Assembly: GCA_015066295.1 (NCBI GenBank) | Contig: SVOR01000002.1 | Location: 34,547 to 98,546 of the forward strand | Length of the DNA stretch: 64,000 nt | Direction: 5' to 3' | Origin: Oscillospiraceae bacterium | GTDB taxonomy: Bacteria; Bacillota; Clostridia; Oscillospirales; Acutalibacteraceae | Shown here: one piece after another, positions 1 to 10,647 of the stretch | Layout of the letters: each line of letters opens with the position of its first letter | Numbering within the stretch: the first letter of the stretch is position 1 | Made by a program: the position numbers and the translations under genes | The notes under the pieces: generated by a model | Databases searched by the model: none | The model's input: the letters and a program-made list of their open reading frames with translations, nothing else | What the model was told of the DNA's origin: nothing

Positions 1-192
1 GGTAAAAACTTCTTAACAGTTACCCCCGGTGTACGCTTTGCCGATGGTGATATTGGTGACCAAAAGCGTGTTATGACACCCGCCGAGGCTAAGAAAATCG
101 GATCTGACTATATCGTTGTAGGCAGACCTATTACCGCCGCAGAAGACCCCGTTGCAGCATACAAGCGTTGTGTAGCAGAATTTGTTGATTAA
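1..192 (+). CDS. pyrF: orotidine 5'-phosphate decarboxylase, C-terminal part (5' truncated by window)
   Basis: Frame 1 reads [63 protein letters not shown], typical PyrF C-terminus; followed by pyrE/pyrB/pyrI. Confidence 0.93.
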   Translation, partial: GKNFLTVTPGVRFADGDIGDQKRVMTPAEAKKIGSDYIVVGRPITAAEDPVAAYKRCVAEFVD

Positions 193-204
193 GGAGAAGC
201 AAAA

Positions 205-858
205 ATGGAAGGTTATAAAAGAGAATTTATACAGTTTTTAGAGAGCGCAGGCGTTTTGAAATTTGGTGATTTTACCGCAAAAAGCGGTAGAAAAATCCCG
301 TATTTCATAAATGCAGGCGATATAAAAACAGGCGAGCAAATTTGCAAGCTTGGTGAGTTTTATGCCAAGGCATATTTCGAAAAAATAGGCGATAAAAAGA
401 CCGTTCTCTACGGACCTGCATACAAGGGTATTCCGATTGCGGTGTCTGTAGCGGTAGCACTTGCTAAAAACGGACTTGACGTTCCTTTCTTCTTTAACAG
501 AAAAGAGGAGAAGGACCACGGCGAAGGCGGCGTATTTGTAGGCTTCAAACCAACAAACGGTGAAGAAATCGTTATTGTTGAAGACGTTATTACCGCAGGT
601 ACCGCCATTCGTGAGAGCATGGAAATTTTATCCGGTCTTAATGCAAAAGTTGCCGCAACCTTCGTTATGGTTGACCGTAAAGAAAAGGGTAAAACCGAAA
701 AGAGCGCAATGGCAGAGGTTGGCGAGGAATTCGGTTTCCCCGTATATTCGGTAGTTGATGTATATGACATTATCGAATATCTTGAAGAGGACGAGAAAAA
801 TCGCGAAAACGTTGATAGAATTAAAAAATATCTTGAAGTAAACGGCGCAAAAGCATAA
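205..858 (+). CDS. pyrE: orotate phosphoribosyltransferase
   Basis: PRPP-binding motif IVIVEDVITAGTAIRES; pyr operon context. Confidence 0.95.
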   Translation: MEGYKREFIQFLESAGVLKFGDFTAKSGRKIPYFINAGDIKTGEQICKLGEFYAKAYFEKIGDKKTVLYGPAYKGIPIAVSVAVALAKNGLDVPFFFNRKEEKDHGEGGVFVGFKPTNGEEIVIVEDVITAGTAIRESMEILSGLNAKVAATFVMVDRKEKGKTEKSAMAEVGEEFGFPVYSVVDVYDIIEYLEEDEKNRENVDRIKKYLEVNGAKA

Positions 859-878
859 ATCTTGAAAGGAAGTTTTAA

Positions 879-1793
879 ATGAGAAACTTAATAAATATTC
901 TCGATTTAACAACTGAGGAAATTGAGGAGTTAATTGCGGTTGCCAATGATATTATTGCAAATCCCGTAAAGTATAGCGAGAAGTGCCGCGGCAAAAAACT
1001 TGCTACCTTGTTTTTTGAACCCTCAACCCGTACTCGACTCAGTTTTGAGTCGGCTATGTATGAGTTAGGCGGTAACGTAATAGGCTTTTCTGCGGCACAA
1101 AATTCATCTGCCGCAAAGGGCGAGAGTGTTGCCGATACCGCAAAAACAATTTCTTGCTATGCCGATATTATAGCAATGCGCCATCCTAAAGAGGGCGCAC
1201 CGCTTGTAGCTGCAATGAACTCTACCATTCCCGTAATAAATGCAGGCGACGGCGGTCATAATCACCCAACACAAACTTTGACCGATTTACTTACCATAAA
1301 TCGCGAAAAAGGTAGATTTAATAATCTCACAGTCGGTCTTTGCGGTGACCTTAAATTTGGCAGAACTGTACATTCGCTTATAACTGCGCTATCACGTTAT
1401 AGCGGTATTAAGTTTGTGCTTATTTCACCCGAGGAGCTAAAGCTACCGAGCTATGTTAAAAAGGACGTTTTGCAAAAGAATAATATAGAATACGTTCAGA
1501 CCACCTCGCTCGAGGAATATATGCCGGAGCTCGATATACTTTATATGACCCGTGTTCAGCGCGAAAGATTTTTTAACGAGGAAGACTATTTGCGCCTTAA
1601 AGACAGCTATATTCTAACTATGGATAAGTTGGCAACCGCTAAAAGCGACCTTACCATTATGCATCCGCTACCGCGTGTTAACGAAATCAGCGTTGATATT
1701 GATAACGACCCGAGAGCCTGCTATTTCAAGCAGGTGCTTTACGGTAAGTTTATAAGAATGGCGCTAATGCTTAAACTCTTGGAGGTAGAATAA
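879..1793 (+). CDS. pyrB: aspartate carbamoyltransferase catalytic subunit
   Basis: [38 protein letters not shown] motifs. Confidence 0.97.
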   Translation: MRNLINILDLTTEEIEELIAVANDIIANPVKYSEKCRGKKLATLFFEPSTRTRLSFESAMYELGGNVIGFSAAQNSSAAKGESVADTAKTISCYADIIAMRHPKEGAPLVAAMNSTIPVINAGDGGHNHPTQTLTDLLTINREKGRFNNLTVGLCGDLKFGRTVHSLITALSRYSGIKFVLISPEELKLPSYVKKDVLQKNNIEYVQTTSLEEYMPELDILYMTRVQRERFFNEEDYLRLKDSYILTMDKLATAKSDLTIMHPLPRVNEISVDIDNDPRACYFKQVLYGKFIRMALMLKLLEVE

Positions 1794-2212
1794 TGAACAT
1801 AGATTCTATAAAGAACGGTATTGTTATCGACCATATTACCGCAGGCAAGGCTATGAAGATTTATGACCTTTTAGGGCTTGATAAATTAGAGTGCTCTGTT
1901 GCTTTAATTCGCAACGTAACGAGCAAAAAAATGGGCAAAAAGGACATAATTAAGGTTGATTACGATTTAGATATTGATACCGACGTTTTAGGCTATATCG
2001 ACCCTGATGCTACCATTAACGTAATTAAAAATGGCGTTATTGTTGATAAAAAGACCATCGAGTTACCCGAAAAGCTTACCAACGTAGTTTTTTGTAAAAA
2101 TCCGCGTTGCATTTGCACAACCGAGCAAGAATTAGCTAATATTTTCACCCTAACCGACCGTGAAAATAGGGTATATCGTTGTCTTTATTGTGAAACAAAG
2201 GCGGCAGAATAG
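1793..2212 (+). CDS. pyrI: aspartate carbamoyltransferase regulatory subunit
   Basis: GIVIDHITAGKAMKI N-terminus and C-terminal zinc site CKNPRCICTTEQ...YRCLYCE; 1-nt overlap with pyrB. Confidence 0.95.
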   Translation: MNIDSIKNGIVIDHITAGKAMKIYDLLGLDKLECSVALIRNVTSKKMGKKDIIKVDYDLDIDTDVLGYIDPDATINVIKNGVIVDKKTIELPEKLTNVVFCKNPRCICTTEQELANIFTLTDRENRVYRCLYCETKAAE

Positions 2213-2214
2213 TA

Positions 2215-2242
2215 AAAAGGGATGCGATTTAGCATCCCTTTT
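2215..2242 (+). terminator. Rho-independent terminator of pyr operon
   Basis: AAAAGGGATGC-gattta-GCATCCCTTTT. Confidence 0.8.
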
Positions 2243-2301
2243 ATATTGCAAAAATAATTTTTTGCGTTATAATTATACTATAAAAGCAAAGGAGTATTGT
2301 T

Positions 2302-3363
2302 ATGACAAAAATTGATATAATTTCGGGCTTTTTGGGTGCAGGTAAAACCACACTTATTAAAAAGCTTATCAAAGAGGCCTTCGAGGGCGAAAAGTTAGTG
2401 CTCATTGAAAACGAATTTGGTGAAATAGGTATTGACGGCGCATTTTTAAAGGAAGCAGGTATAAACATTACCGAAATGAATTCGGGCTGTATTTGTTGTA
2501 GCCTTGTAGGTGACTTCGGTACTGCACTTAAAAAGGTGTTGGACGAATATCATCCCGATAGAATTATAATTGAACCTTCGGGTGTCGGCAAATTAAGCGA
2601 CGTAATTAAGGCGGTTAAGGATTTAAAAATAGATGATGTTTCGCTTAACAGCTTTACAACCGTTGTTGATGCCACGAAGTGCAAGGTTTATATGAAGAAC
2701 TTCGGCGAATTCTTTAATAATCAGGTTGAAAACGCTAATTCAATCGTTTTAAGCCGTACTGCAAATATTGATGAAGAAAAGCTTCATAAAGCGGTTGAGC
2801 TTTTAAAAGAGCACAATGAGTCGGCAACCATTATTACCACCGATTGGGACAAGCTTGACGGCAAAAAAATCCTGCATACTATGGAGCATAAGAACACTAT
2901 AGAAAGTGAGCTCCGGCATTTAGAACACGAGCATCATCACGCTCACGGCGAAGAGTGCCATTGTCACGAGTGTGAGGAGCATCACCACGAGCATCACCAT
3001 CATCACGATGAACATTGTGAGTGTGGTTGCCATGACCACGAACATCATCACGAGCATCACCACCATGAGCATCACCATCATCATGCAGATGACGTGTTTA
3101 CAAGCTGGGGCAAGGAAACCGCAACTAAATACACACTCGCACAAATTAGCGATATGCTTGACGAACTTGATAACACCGAAAAATATGGCACTGTGCTTCG
3201 CGCTAAGGGAATAGTTGAAACTACCGATGAAGGATGGATTCAATATGATTTTGTGCCGGGTGAAAAGGAAATTCGTGGTTCCGGAGCCGAGGTTATCGGT
3301 CGCATTTGTGTAATTGGTTCTAACATAAATGAAGAAAATTTAGCAGAGTTGTTTAGAATTTAG
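2302..3363 (+). CDS. G3E-family GTPase (CobW-like) with long His-rich metal-binding segment
   Basis: GFLGAGKTTLI P-loop, ENEFGEIGID, SGCICCSL motif; HEHHHAHGEECHCHECEEHHHEHHHHH segment; CobW C-terminal domain. Confidence 0.92.
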   Translation: MTKIDIISGFLGAGKTTLIKKLIKEAFEGEKLVLIENEFGEIGIDGAFLKEAGINITEMNSGCICCSLVGDFGTALKKVLDEYHPDRIIIEPSGVGKLSDVIKAVKDLKIDDVSLNSFTTVVDATKCKVYMKNFGEFFNNQVENANSIVLSRTANIDEEKLHKAVELLKEHNESATIITTDWDKLDGKKILHTMEHKNTIESELRHLEHEHHHAHGEECHCHECEEHHHEHHHHHDEHCECGCHDHEHHHEHHHHEHHHHHADDVFTSWGKETATKYTLAQISDMLDELDNTEKYGTVLRAKGIVETTDEGWIQYDFVPGEKEIRGSGAEVIGRICVIGSNINEENLAELFRI

Positions 3364-3372
3364 GAGAAATAA

Positions 3373-4311
3373 ATGGATATACCTGTTTATCTTTTTACCG
3401 GCTTTTTAGATGGCGGTAAAACAAAATTTATTCAAGAAACGCTTGAGGACAAGCGCTTTAATAACGGTGAAAAAACCCTGCTTCTTTTGTGCGAAGAGGG
3501 CGAGGAAGAATATAATCCTAATAAATTTTCGGGTGAAAATGTTTTTATCGAAATTATTGATAAAGAAGATTTAACCGAGGCTAACCTCGAAAAACTTCGC
3601 AAAAAATGTAAAGCCGAGCGCGTAATTATCGAATATAACGGTATGTGGCAATTACAGGACCTTTTTAATGCTATACCTAAAAAGTGGATAATAGCGCAAG
3701 AATTTATGTTTGCCGATGCTACCACCTTTATCTCGTACAATGCAAATATGCGTTCACTCGTTGTTGATAAACTTAACACCTGTGAAATGGTTATCTTTAA
3801 CCGTTATAACGATTCTATCGACAAAATGGAATTGCACAAAATTGTGCGTGGTATAAGCCGCAACGCCAATATTGCTTATGAAAAGGTGAATGGTGACGTT
3901 GAGTTTGATAATATACCCGACCCGTTACCCTTTGATATCAATGCCGAAATAATCGAAATTGATGATAGAGATTATGCCGTTTGGTATCGCGATATGAGTG
4001 AAGAACTTGATAAATATGACGGTAAAACTGTCAAATTCAAGGGTATGATTGCCAAACATCGCTCACTACCCGATAAGGCATTTGTAATAGGCAGACCCGT
4101 TATGACCTGCTGTGTCGATGACATTCAGTTTGCAGGTCTTGTGTGCAATTATGAAAACACAGCACTTTTGCCCGATAGAAAATGGGCGACAGTTACTGCT
4201 AAAATTTCTATCGAAAACCATAAGGTATATGGTCGTAAGGGACCGGTTTTAAACGTTGCAACTGCGGTTTTAACCTCTGCGCCTGAGCAGGAGGTTGCCA
4301 CTTTTAATTAA
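3373..4311 (+). CDS. CobW-like G3E GTPase-family protein with C-terminal TIGR03943/YcgQ-like region
   Basis: GFLDGGKTKFI P-loop-like motif, tandem with previous CobW; C-terminal ...VMTCCVDDIQFAGLVC. Confidence 0.75.
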   Translation: MDIPVYLFTGFLDGGKTKFIQETLEDKRFNNGEKTLLLLCEEGEEEYNPNKFSGENVFIEIIDKEDLTEANLEKLRKKCKAERVIIEYNGMWQLQDLFNAIPKKWIIAQEFMFADATTFISYNANMRSLVVDKLNTCEMVIFNRYNDSIDKMELHKIVRGISRNANIAYEKVNGDVEFDNIPDPLPFDINAEIIEIDDRDYAVWYRDMSEELDKYDGKTVKFKGMIAKHRSLPDKAFVIGRPVMTCCVDDIQFAGLVCNYENTALLPDRKWATVTAKISIENHKVYGRKGPVLNVATAVLTSAPEQEVATFN

Positions 4312-4321
4312 GGAGTAATGT

Positions 4322-5284
4322 ATGTTTAAATATAATCATACTTATATTGCATCCTGCGGTAAGGAAAGTGGTATTTACCACTATGTAACCGAGGGGGACA
4401 GCATTATTTTTAAAGAAATAACACCTCTTGACCGTGTTATGTATATGTGCATTGAGGGTCAAAAACTTTATGCAATACTACGTGAGCCGTTTGAAGATAG
4501 TAAAAATAGCGGCATTGTTAGTTTTGATATTGCCGATGATGGTACACTTACAAATCAGTCAGACATAACATCAACAATGGGTGAGGTTTGCGCACATTTA
4601 GATGTAATCGATAGCAAAATCTTTGCGGCAAACTATATTTCGGGCAGTGTCGCATTTTTGCCCGATAAACTAATAACACATACAGGCATTGGTGTAAATC
4701 AACCGCGTCAAGATAAGCCACATTGTCATTTTGTAAGTATTACACCAGATAAAAAATACGTTTTAGTTTGCGATTTAGGTATTGATAAAATAATTACCTA
4801 CGATATGCAGTTAAATTATATAAGTGAAGCAAGCGTACCGGCAGGATATGGTGCTCGTCACTTGGCTTTTTCGCCTGACGGAAAGCTCTGCTACTGTGTA
4901 AACGAGCTTGTATCAAGCGTTTCGGTGTTTAGATATAATGACGGTAGTTTAGAATATTTGGAAACCTATGCGACCTTACCAAACGATTTTAAAGAAAAAA
5001 ATACCGCCGCTGCTATAAGAATAGAGGGCGGATATTTGTATGTTTCAAATCGCGGACATAATTCGGTTGCGGTTATGAAAATTGAGGGTGAGCGTTTGAG
5101 CAACCCCAAATATTTTGATTGTGGCGGAGACGGACCGCGTGACATAAATATAAATGGCGATTATTTGTTCTCGACCAATGAGCAGACTAATAACGTAACC
5201 GTTTTAAAAATAAAAGACGGTGAATTAACACTTACCGATACGGTGTTCACAATGACCGACCCGCTAAACGTAATATTTAATTAA
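4322..5284 (+). CDS. lactonase family protein (6-phosphogluconolactonase-like beta-propeller)
   Basis: Repeating propeller motifs, HCHFVSITPDKKYVLVCDLGIDKI, GPRDININGDYLF. Confidence 0.82.
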   Translation: MFKYNHTYIASCGKESGIYHYVTEGDSIIFKEITPLDRVMYMCIEGQKLYAILREPFEDSKNSGIVSFDIADDGTLTNQSDITSTMGEVCAHLDVIDSKIFAANYISGSVAFLPDKLITHTGIGVNQPRQDKPHCHFVSITPDKKYVLVCDLGIDKIITYDMQLNYISEASVPAGYGARHLAFSPDGKLCYCVNELVSSVSVFRYNDGSLEYLETYATLPNDFKEKNTAAAIRIEGGYLYVSNRGHNSVAVMKIEGERLSNPKYFDCGGDGPRDININGDYLFSTNEQTNNVTVLKIKDGELTLTDTVFTMTDPLNVIFN

Positions 5285-6159
5285 AGCATATCGCCGTGTT
5301 TACGGTATTGACTCGGTGTTACACCCGTTCGCTTGCGGAATGCCTTGTTAAAGTTTGCGGTGTTATTAAAGCCGCAGCGCTCGGCAATTTCAATTATATT
5401 GCAGTTTTTTTCGCTAAGCAGTAGGTGGGCTGCCATATCGCATCGCTTTGAGGTTATATAATCCCAAGCAGTAACTCCGTGTACAGTTTTAAAAATAGAG
5501 CAAAAATAATTCGGACTCATTTCAGCAATTTTTGATATTTCTTTTAAGGTTATTTCCTCGGTTAAATGGGTGTCAATATATGTGATGACCTTTTTAATTG
5601 TTTTAATATGGGGTAAAAGAGAAGAAGTGTCGCTTTGCGAAATGTAGTCCGTTTTTCGTATAAGCTCAACAACAATTTGGTTAATATAGTTTTTAACCAT
5701 CATTTTATATTCGGCTTCTTTGTTTTTCATTTCATCGGCAATATTTAAAATAGCATTTTTTATAACCACGGCCGATGAATTTCCGCTTGATAATCTGTTT
5801 TCAAAGCTATCAGAATGAAAAAGACAAATATTAGTATTATTAGACGATAAACTATCGGCGGATGAACCCCAAAGATATTTAGGGTCAAGGTGAATAGCGC
5901 AGTAGGTGAGGTCTTCTTTTATTTCGGTGATGCAATGCTGTTCATTGCTCGAAAAAACAAAAACGTCGCCCGCACTAACGCCATAAACCTTATCCCCAAC
6001 GTGATACGTAGCATTGCCTGATAGAAAAACCGCGATTTCAAATACGTTGTGGGAATGCTCGCGCATGGGTAGTACGCATTTTTCCACCGTTGCGTTCCAA
6101 ATTCTAAGAAGTGGCAGCGCCGATGAATGATGAACAATGGTATAAGAATAATTTAACAT
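5281..6159 (-). CDS. AraC family transcriptional regulator (cupin + HTH)
   Basis: C-terminal EITLKEISKIAEMSPNYFCSIFKTVHGVTAWDYITSKR...IIEIAERCGFNNTANFNKAFRKRTGVTPSQYRK; start placed at internal MLNYSYT. Confidence 0.9.
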   Translation of the reverse strand: MLNYSYTIVHHSSALPLLRIWNATVEKCVLPMREHSHNVFEIAVFLSGNATYHVGDKVYGVSAGDVFVFSSNEQHCITEIKEDLTYCAIHLDPKYLWGSSADSLSSNNTNICLFHSDSFENRLSSGNSSAVVIKNAILNIADEMKNKEAEYKMMVKNYINQIVVELIRKTDYISQSDTSSLLPHIKTIKKVITYIDTHLTEEITLKEISKIAEMSPNYFCSIFKTVHGVTAWDYITSKRCDMAAHLLLSEKNCNIIEIAERCGFNNTANFNKAFRKRTGVTPSQYRKHGDML

Positions 6160-6304
6160 ACAAATACCTTCAATCGTAATATAGTTTGCAAATAGGGTAA
6201 TATAGTTGTTGAAAGATTTTAGCATAAAAAGTATACTTTACTTAAATGATAGCAATTATTTCTGCTTTCGTCAACATAATATTTTTGGAAGAAGGTAAAT
6301 TTTT

Positions 6305-7654
6305 ATGAATGGCAATTTTAACAAATGCTCATCACCCGCAGATTTGCGCATTACCGATATGCGTTTTGTCGATATCGACGGTGCACCTAAGCGTTGTACA
6401 ATTTTAAGAATTGATACCAACCAAGGCATATCGGGCTACGGTGAGGTGCGTGATGCATCAAGCAAAACCTATGCACTTATGCTTAAAAGCCGTATACTCG
6501 GCGAAAACCCCTGCAACGTTGATAAAATTTTCCGCAAAATCAAACAGTTTGGTGGCCCTTCACGTCAGGGCGGCGGTGTAAGCGGTATTGAAATTGCACT
6601 TTGGGATTTGGCAGGTAAGGCATACGGCGTACCGCTTTATCAGCTTTTAGGCGGTAAGTTCCGTGATGAAATCAGAGTTTACTGTGATACCGACGTTGAT
6701 GGCAAGCACACAGGTCACGATATGGGTCTTGCCCTTAAAAAACGTATGGATATGGGCTTTACCTTCTTAAAGATGGACTTGGGCATCGGTCTTTTACTTG
6801 ATGAGCCCGGCACCATCAACGCACCGCTCGGCTTTATTGATGATATGAAAAAATATGCAGGTCATATTCTTAATGTTCAGGGCGGCAGTGTTACCGCAGA
6901 TATGGTAAAGCATCAGAAAAGTTATTCTATTGTAACAACTGCACACCCCCATACAGGTATCCACCTAACCGAAAAGGGTCTTGATTATCTTGAAAATTAC
7001 GTTAAAGAGGTAAGAGAGGTTATCGGTTACGAGGTACCGCTTGCAATTGACCACTTCGGTCATATATGTGTTGAGGATTGCATCCGTTTTGCTCGCAGAA
7101 TGGAGCCCTACAATCTTGCTTGGATAGAGGATATGGTGCCGTGGATGTATACCGACCAGTATGTTCGTCTTAAGAATTCTACAACCATCCCTGTTTGCAC
7201 AGGTGAAGATATTTACCTTAAAGAAGGCTTTAAAACACTTTTTGATGCAGGTGCTGTTTCGGTTATTCACCCCGATATTTTAACCTGCGGTGGTGCGCTT
7301 GAACTTAAGAAAATCGGCGATTTGGCCGATGAATATGGTGTTGCAACCGCAATACATATGGCAGAAAGCCCTGTTGCTTGTCTTGCGGCAGTTCATACTG
7401 CAGCAGCAATGCACAATGTTTTAGCGCTTGAATTCCACTCGGTTGACGTGCCGTGGTGGGCAGATATGGTTACAGGCATTGATAATCCGATATTCAAGGA
7501 TGGATTTATTAAGGTACCCGAGAAGCCGGGTCTTGGTTTTGATGACCTTAATGAAGAGGTATTAAGACAGCATATTAACCCGAATATCCCCGGATATTTC
7601 GAGTCGACTGACGAGTGGAATAAGGAATTCTCAAACGATAGAATTTGGAGCTAA
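6305..7654 (+). CDS. mandelate racemase/muconate lactonizing enzyme family protein (enolase superfamily)
   Basis: GEVRDASSKTYALM, GIEIALWDLAGKAYGVPLYQLLGGK, IDHFGH, CTGEDIY, HPDILTCGGALE motifs. Confidence 0.9.
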   Translation: MNGNFNKCSSPADLRITDMRFVDIDGAPKRCTILRIDTNQGISGYGEVRDASSKTYALMLKSRILGENPCNVDKIFRKIKQFGGPSRQGGGVSGIEIALWDLAGKAYGVPLYQLLGGKFRDEIRVYCDTDVDGKHTGHDMGLALKKRMDMGFTFLKMDLGIGLLLDEPGTINAPLGFIDDMKKYAGHILNVQGGSVTADMVKHQKSYSIVTTAHPHTGIHLTEKGLDYLENYVKEVREVIGYEVPLAIDHFGHICVEDCIRFARRMEPYNLAWIEDMVPWMYTDQYVRLKNSTTIPVCTGEDIYLKEGFKTLFDAGAVSVIHPDILTCGGALELKKIGDLADEYGVATAIHMAESPVACLAAVHTAAAMHNVLALEFHSVDVPWWADMVTGIDNPIFKDGFIKVPEKPGLGFDDLNEEVLRQHINPNIPGYFESTDEWNKEFSNDRIWS

Positions 7655-7658
7655 AAAA

Positions 7659-8942
7659 ATGTCTGCAATTAAAACAAATTTAGAGCTTGGACGCGATTAT
7701 TATTTAGAGCGTGCCGACCGCGATATCGAAAAATACCGTAAGGGTGATTTTTGCGTTACCGTATTAAAGGACGGCAAGCCATACAACACCGAAATTTCTT
7801 ATAAAATGAAGAAGATAGATTTCGAGTTTGGTTGTAATTTATTTATGCTTGACCAATATGATAGCGAGGCAGAGCAGCAAAGATATTTCGATCTTTGGAA
7901 AAATCTATTCAACACCGCTGTTGTTCCGCTATATTGGGAGGGCACCGAGCCAAAGCAAGATTATCTTCGCTATACAAGGGACAGCGATAACGACGTATAT
8001 CGTCGCCCTGCAGCCGAAAAGGTTATTGACTATTGCAAGGCGAACGGAATTGCGACCAAGGGACATCCACTGTTTTGGCACGAGTTTATACCGAAGTGGG
8101 TACCCGAAAATTGGGATGAGCTTTTGCCGTTAATCGAAAAACGTTTTAAAGAGATAAGCGAACATTTTGCCGATGATATTCCAGTTTTCGACTGTGTTAA
8201 CGAACCGGGCAGAATTTGGGATATGGGTCACGAGCATAAGTCTGACGGTTATAAAATGATTACACCGCCCGATGGATATTTAGAGCAGTTATTCGCTCTC
8301 GGCAAAAAGTATTTTCCTAATAACGAGCTGATTTTAAATGAGGCAACGGGTACTGCGCTTTGCGAGTTTAAGGGCATTTACGGCGCTTATTATCAGTTGG
8401 TTGAAAGGCTTTTAAATGAAGGTCTTAAAATCGATCGCGTAGGAATACAGTGTCATATTAGTGACGAAGAGATATACAAAAACGTCTATAATGCCGAGCG
8501 CTTTTATGGTCTTTTGGATGGATATTCACGCCTTAATAAACCGCTTGTTTTATCTGAAATCGGTCTTTCGGTTGAAGATGAGGAGATACAGGCGGCCGCC
8601 ACCGAGCAGATGTATAAAATATGCTTTTCTGTTCCCGGTATGTCGGGTATTTTCTGGTGGAATCTTGACGATAACAGCATTTTATGCGATAAGCAGCGCG
8701 AGGCAGGCTCTGAAAACCTGCCGTTCGGCGGTCTTTGTCGTAACGGCAGACCAAAAGCCGCATATAAAGCCCTTGATAAGCTTATAAATCACGAGTGGAC
8801 AACAAGTGGAAGTGCAGTTCTGTCAAACGGCAAGGCCGAATTCAGAGGCTTTTACGGCGTATATGAGATTATGGTTGACGGCAATGCTTATACCGTTAAT
8901 CTTAATAAAAATGACGATAAAAACGTTATAATTGAGGTATAG
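7659..8942 (+). CDS. GH10 endo-1,4-beta-xylanase-like protein, no evident signal peptide
   Basis: GHPLFWHEFIPKWV, DCVNEPG (acid/base Glu), VLSEIGLSV (nucleophile Glu). Confidence 0.85.
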   Translation: MSAIKTNLELGRDYYLERADRDIEKYRKGDFCVTVLKDGKPYNTEISYKMKKIDFEFGCNLFMLDQYDSEAEQQRYFDLWKNLFNTAVVPLYWEGTEPKQDYLRYTRDSDNDVYRRPAAEKVIDYCKANGIATKGHPLFWHEFIPKWVPENWDELLPLIEKRFKEISEHFADDIPVFDCVNEPGRIWDMGHEHKSDGYKMITPPDGYLEQLFALGKKYFPNNELILNEATGTALCEFKGIYGAYYQLVERLLNEGLKIDRVGIQCHISDEEIYKNVYNAERFYGLLDGYSRLNKPLVLSEIGLSVEDEEIQAAATEQMYKICFSVPGMSGIFWWNLDDNSILCDKQREAGSENLPFGGLCRNGRPKAAYKALDKLINHEWTTSGSAVLSNGKAEFRGFYGVYEIMVDGNAYTVNLNKNDDKNVIIEV

Positions 8943-8944
8943 TT

Positions 8945-9859
8945 ATGAATTTTAATGATAGAGAAAAAATTATTCAATTAACACCACTTTGGAAGGGTGA
9001 GCGTTTGCCCGATGGCAGACCAAAGGTCGAGGATAAGTATTTGGACGCACTCTATGGTATGACTTTGGAAGAGGTTTGGAAGCCGATTTTCGTGCTCGGT
9101 TACGAGCATCAGTTTGTCGGTGGTGGCGAAAACCCCATGTTCGCATTACATAATGATGACCGCAAGTTAGTAGGTCGTGCAGTTACTTGTACCTATTGTC
9201 CTACTCGTCCCGATTTGCACGATGTTCAGTTTGGCAGAGGTGCCGAGGATGGTTTACAGGGTAACTATAACCAATGGGTTATCGACCATCTTTACGAGCG
9301 CGACGTTGTAGTTTGTGATATGTACGATAAGATATACAAGGGCACCTTCTTGGGTGGTAACCTGACTACTGCTCTACAAAAGCGCACCAAAAACGGTGGT
9401 GCAGTTGTTTGGGGCGGCATCAGAGATATCGAACAGATGAAAAAGGTTCCCGACGTACAGGTTTATTACAGAGGTATAGACCCGACTCCGATTCGTGAGT
9501 TCGTAATGAAGGATTGGAACGATATTACCAACTTCGGCGGCGCAGTTTGTCTACCCGGTGATATAGTTTTCGGTGCAGGCGGCGGCGTGCTCTTTATTCC
9601 TGCACACCTTGTAGCAGACGTTGTTGAGGGTGCAGCAAAGACCCACGTTAAAGACGATTTCGGTTTTGAAATGATTTGTCAGGGTAAATTTACAACTGCA
9701 CAGATAGATAGAAACACCTGGACAGAGGAAATGCTCGATATGCTGCTCGAATGGATTAAGACTGACCCACGCGGCGAAGAATACCGCGACCTTGATTGGT
9801 CTAAGGAATATGACCTTGCTCGCAATGGCGACCCCAACGATACACAAACCGCACTTTAA
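8945..9859 (+). CDS. RraA family / HMG aldolase-like protein
   Basis: LGGNLTTALQKRTKNGGAVVWGGIRDIEQ, VVCDMYDK, CLPGDIVFGAGGGVLFIPAHL. Confidence 0.82.
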   Translation: MNFNDREKIIQLTPLWKGERLPDGRPKVEDKYLDALYGMTLEEVWKPIFVLGYEHQFVGGGENPMFALHNDDRKLVGRAVTCTYCPTRPDLHDVQFGRGAEDGLQGNYNQWVIDHLYERDVVVCDMYDKIYKGTFLGGNLTTALQKRTKNGGAVVWGGIRDIEQMKKVPDVQVYYRGIDPTPIREFVMKDWNDITNFGGAVCLPGDIVFGAGGGVLFIPAHLVADVVEGAAKTHVKDDFGFEMICQGKFTTAQIDRNTWTEEMLDMLLEWIKTDPRGEEYRDLDWSKEYDLARNGDPNDTQTAL

Positions 9860-9875
9860 TTAAAGGAGTACCTAT

Positions 9876-10604
9876 ATGAAAAAAGCACTTGTTACAGGTT
9901 CATCTCGCGGCATTGGCAGAGCCATTGCTGAGCGTCTTGCAAAGGATGGATATTTTGTTTACGTGCATTTTGCAGGTAACGAGCAAAAGGCAAAAGAGGT
10001 TAAAGAATCAATCGAACAAAATGGAGGCAAGGCAGAAGTTATTGGCGCAAATCTTTGTGATACTGCCGATACTTTAAAGCTTGCCGAAAAAATTAAAGAT
10101 ATAGATGCGCTTGTGCTCAATGCATCGGTGCAATACCGCAACAAGTGGGATAATATAACGTTAGATGAAACCTACAGCCAATTAAATTGCAACTTTATTT
10201 CGAGTATGTTGCTTATCCAAGCAGTAGTACCCTATATGAAGCAAAACAAATGGGGTAGAATTGTTACTATCGGCTCTGTTCAAGAGGCAAAGCCTCACCC
10301 CGATATGCTTGTATATTCAGCTTCTAAGGCTGCTCAAACCAATATGGTACAGTCACTGTCACTTCAACTTGCAAAGGATGGCATTACGGTTAATAACGTA
10401 GCGCCCGGAGTTATCTATACCGACCGGAATTTTGAGGCATTATCTGATAAAGAGTATGCTCAAAAGGTAATAGATTCAATACCCGTTGGTTTTTATGGCG
10501 AGCCTAAGGACTGTGCAGGTATTGTTAGTCTGTTGTGTTCTGACGAAGGTAGATATATAACAGGACAAAACATCTTTGTCGATGGCGGAAAATCGGTGCA
10601 ATAA
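9876..10604 (+). CDS. SDR family oxidoreductase
   Basis: TGSSRGIGRAIAERLA, VYSASKAAQTNMVQSL, NNVAPGVIYTD, GQNIFVDGGKSVQ. Confidence 0.93.
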   Translation: MKKALVTGSSRGIGRAIAERLAKDGYFVYVHFAGNEQKAKEVKESIEQNGGKAEVIGANLCDTADTLKLAEKIKDIDALVLNASVQYRNKWDNITLDETYSQLNCNFISSMLLIQAVVPYMKQNKWGRIVTIGSVQEAKPHPDMLVYSASKAAQTNMVQSLSLQLAKDGITVNNVAPGVIYTDRNFEALSDKEYAQKVIDSIPVGFYGEPKDCAGIVSLLCSDEGRYITGQNIFVDGGKSVQ

Positions 10605-10647
10605 TCACCCTTGCAAATTTGATACTATTGTTGTATAATATTGCTCG

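Noticed and set aside
2920-3243. Minus-strand ORF of Met/Val repeats (MMMVMLMVVMLVMM)
   Set aside because: Mirror of the His-codon-rich (CAT/CAC) segment of the CobW gene on the plus strand.
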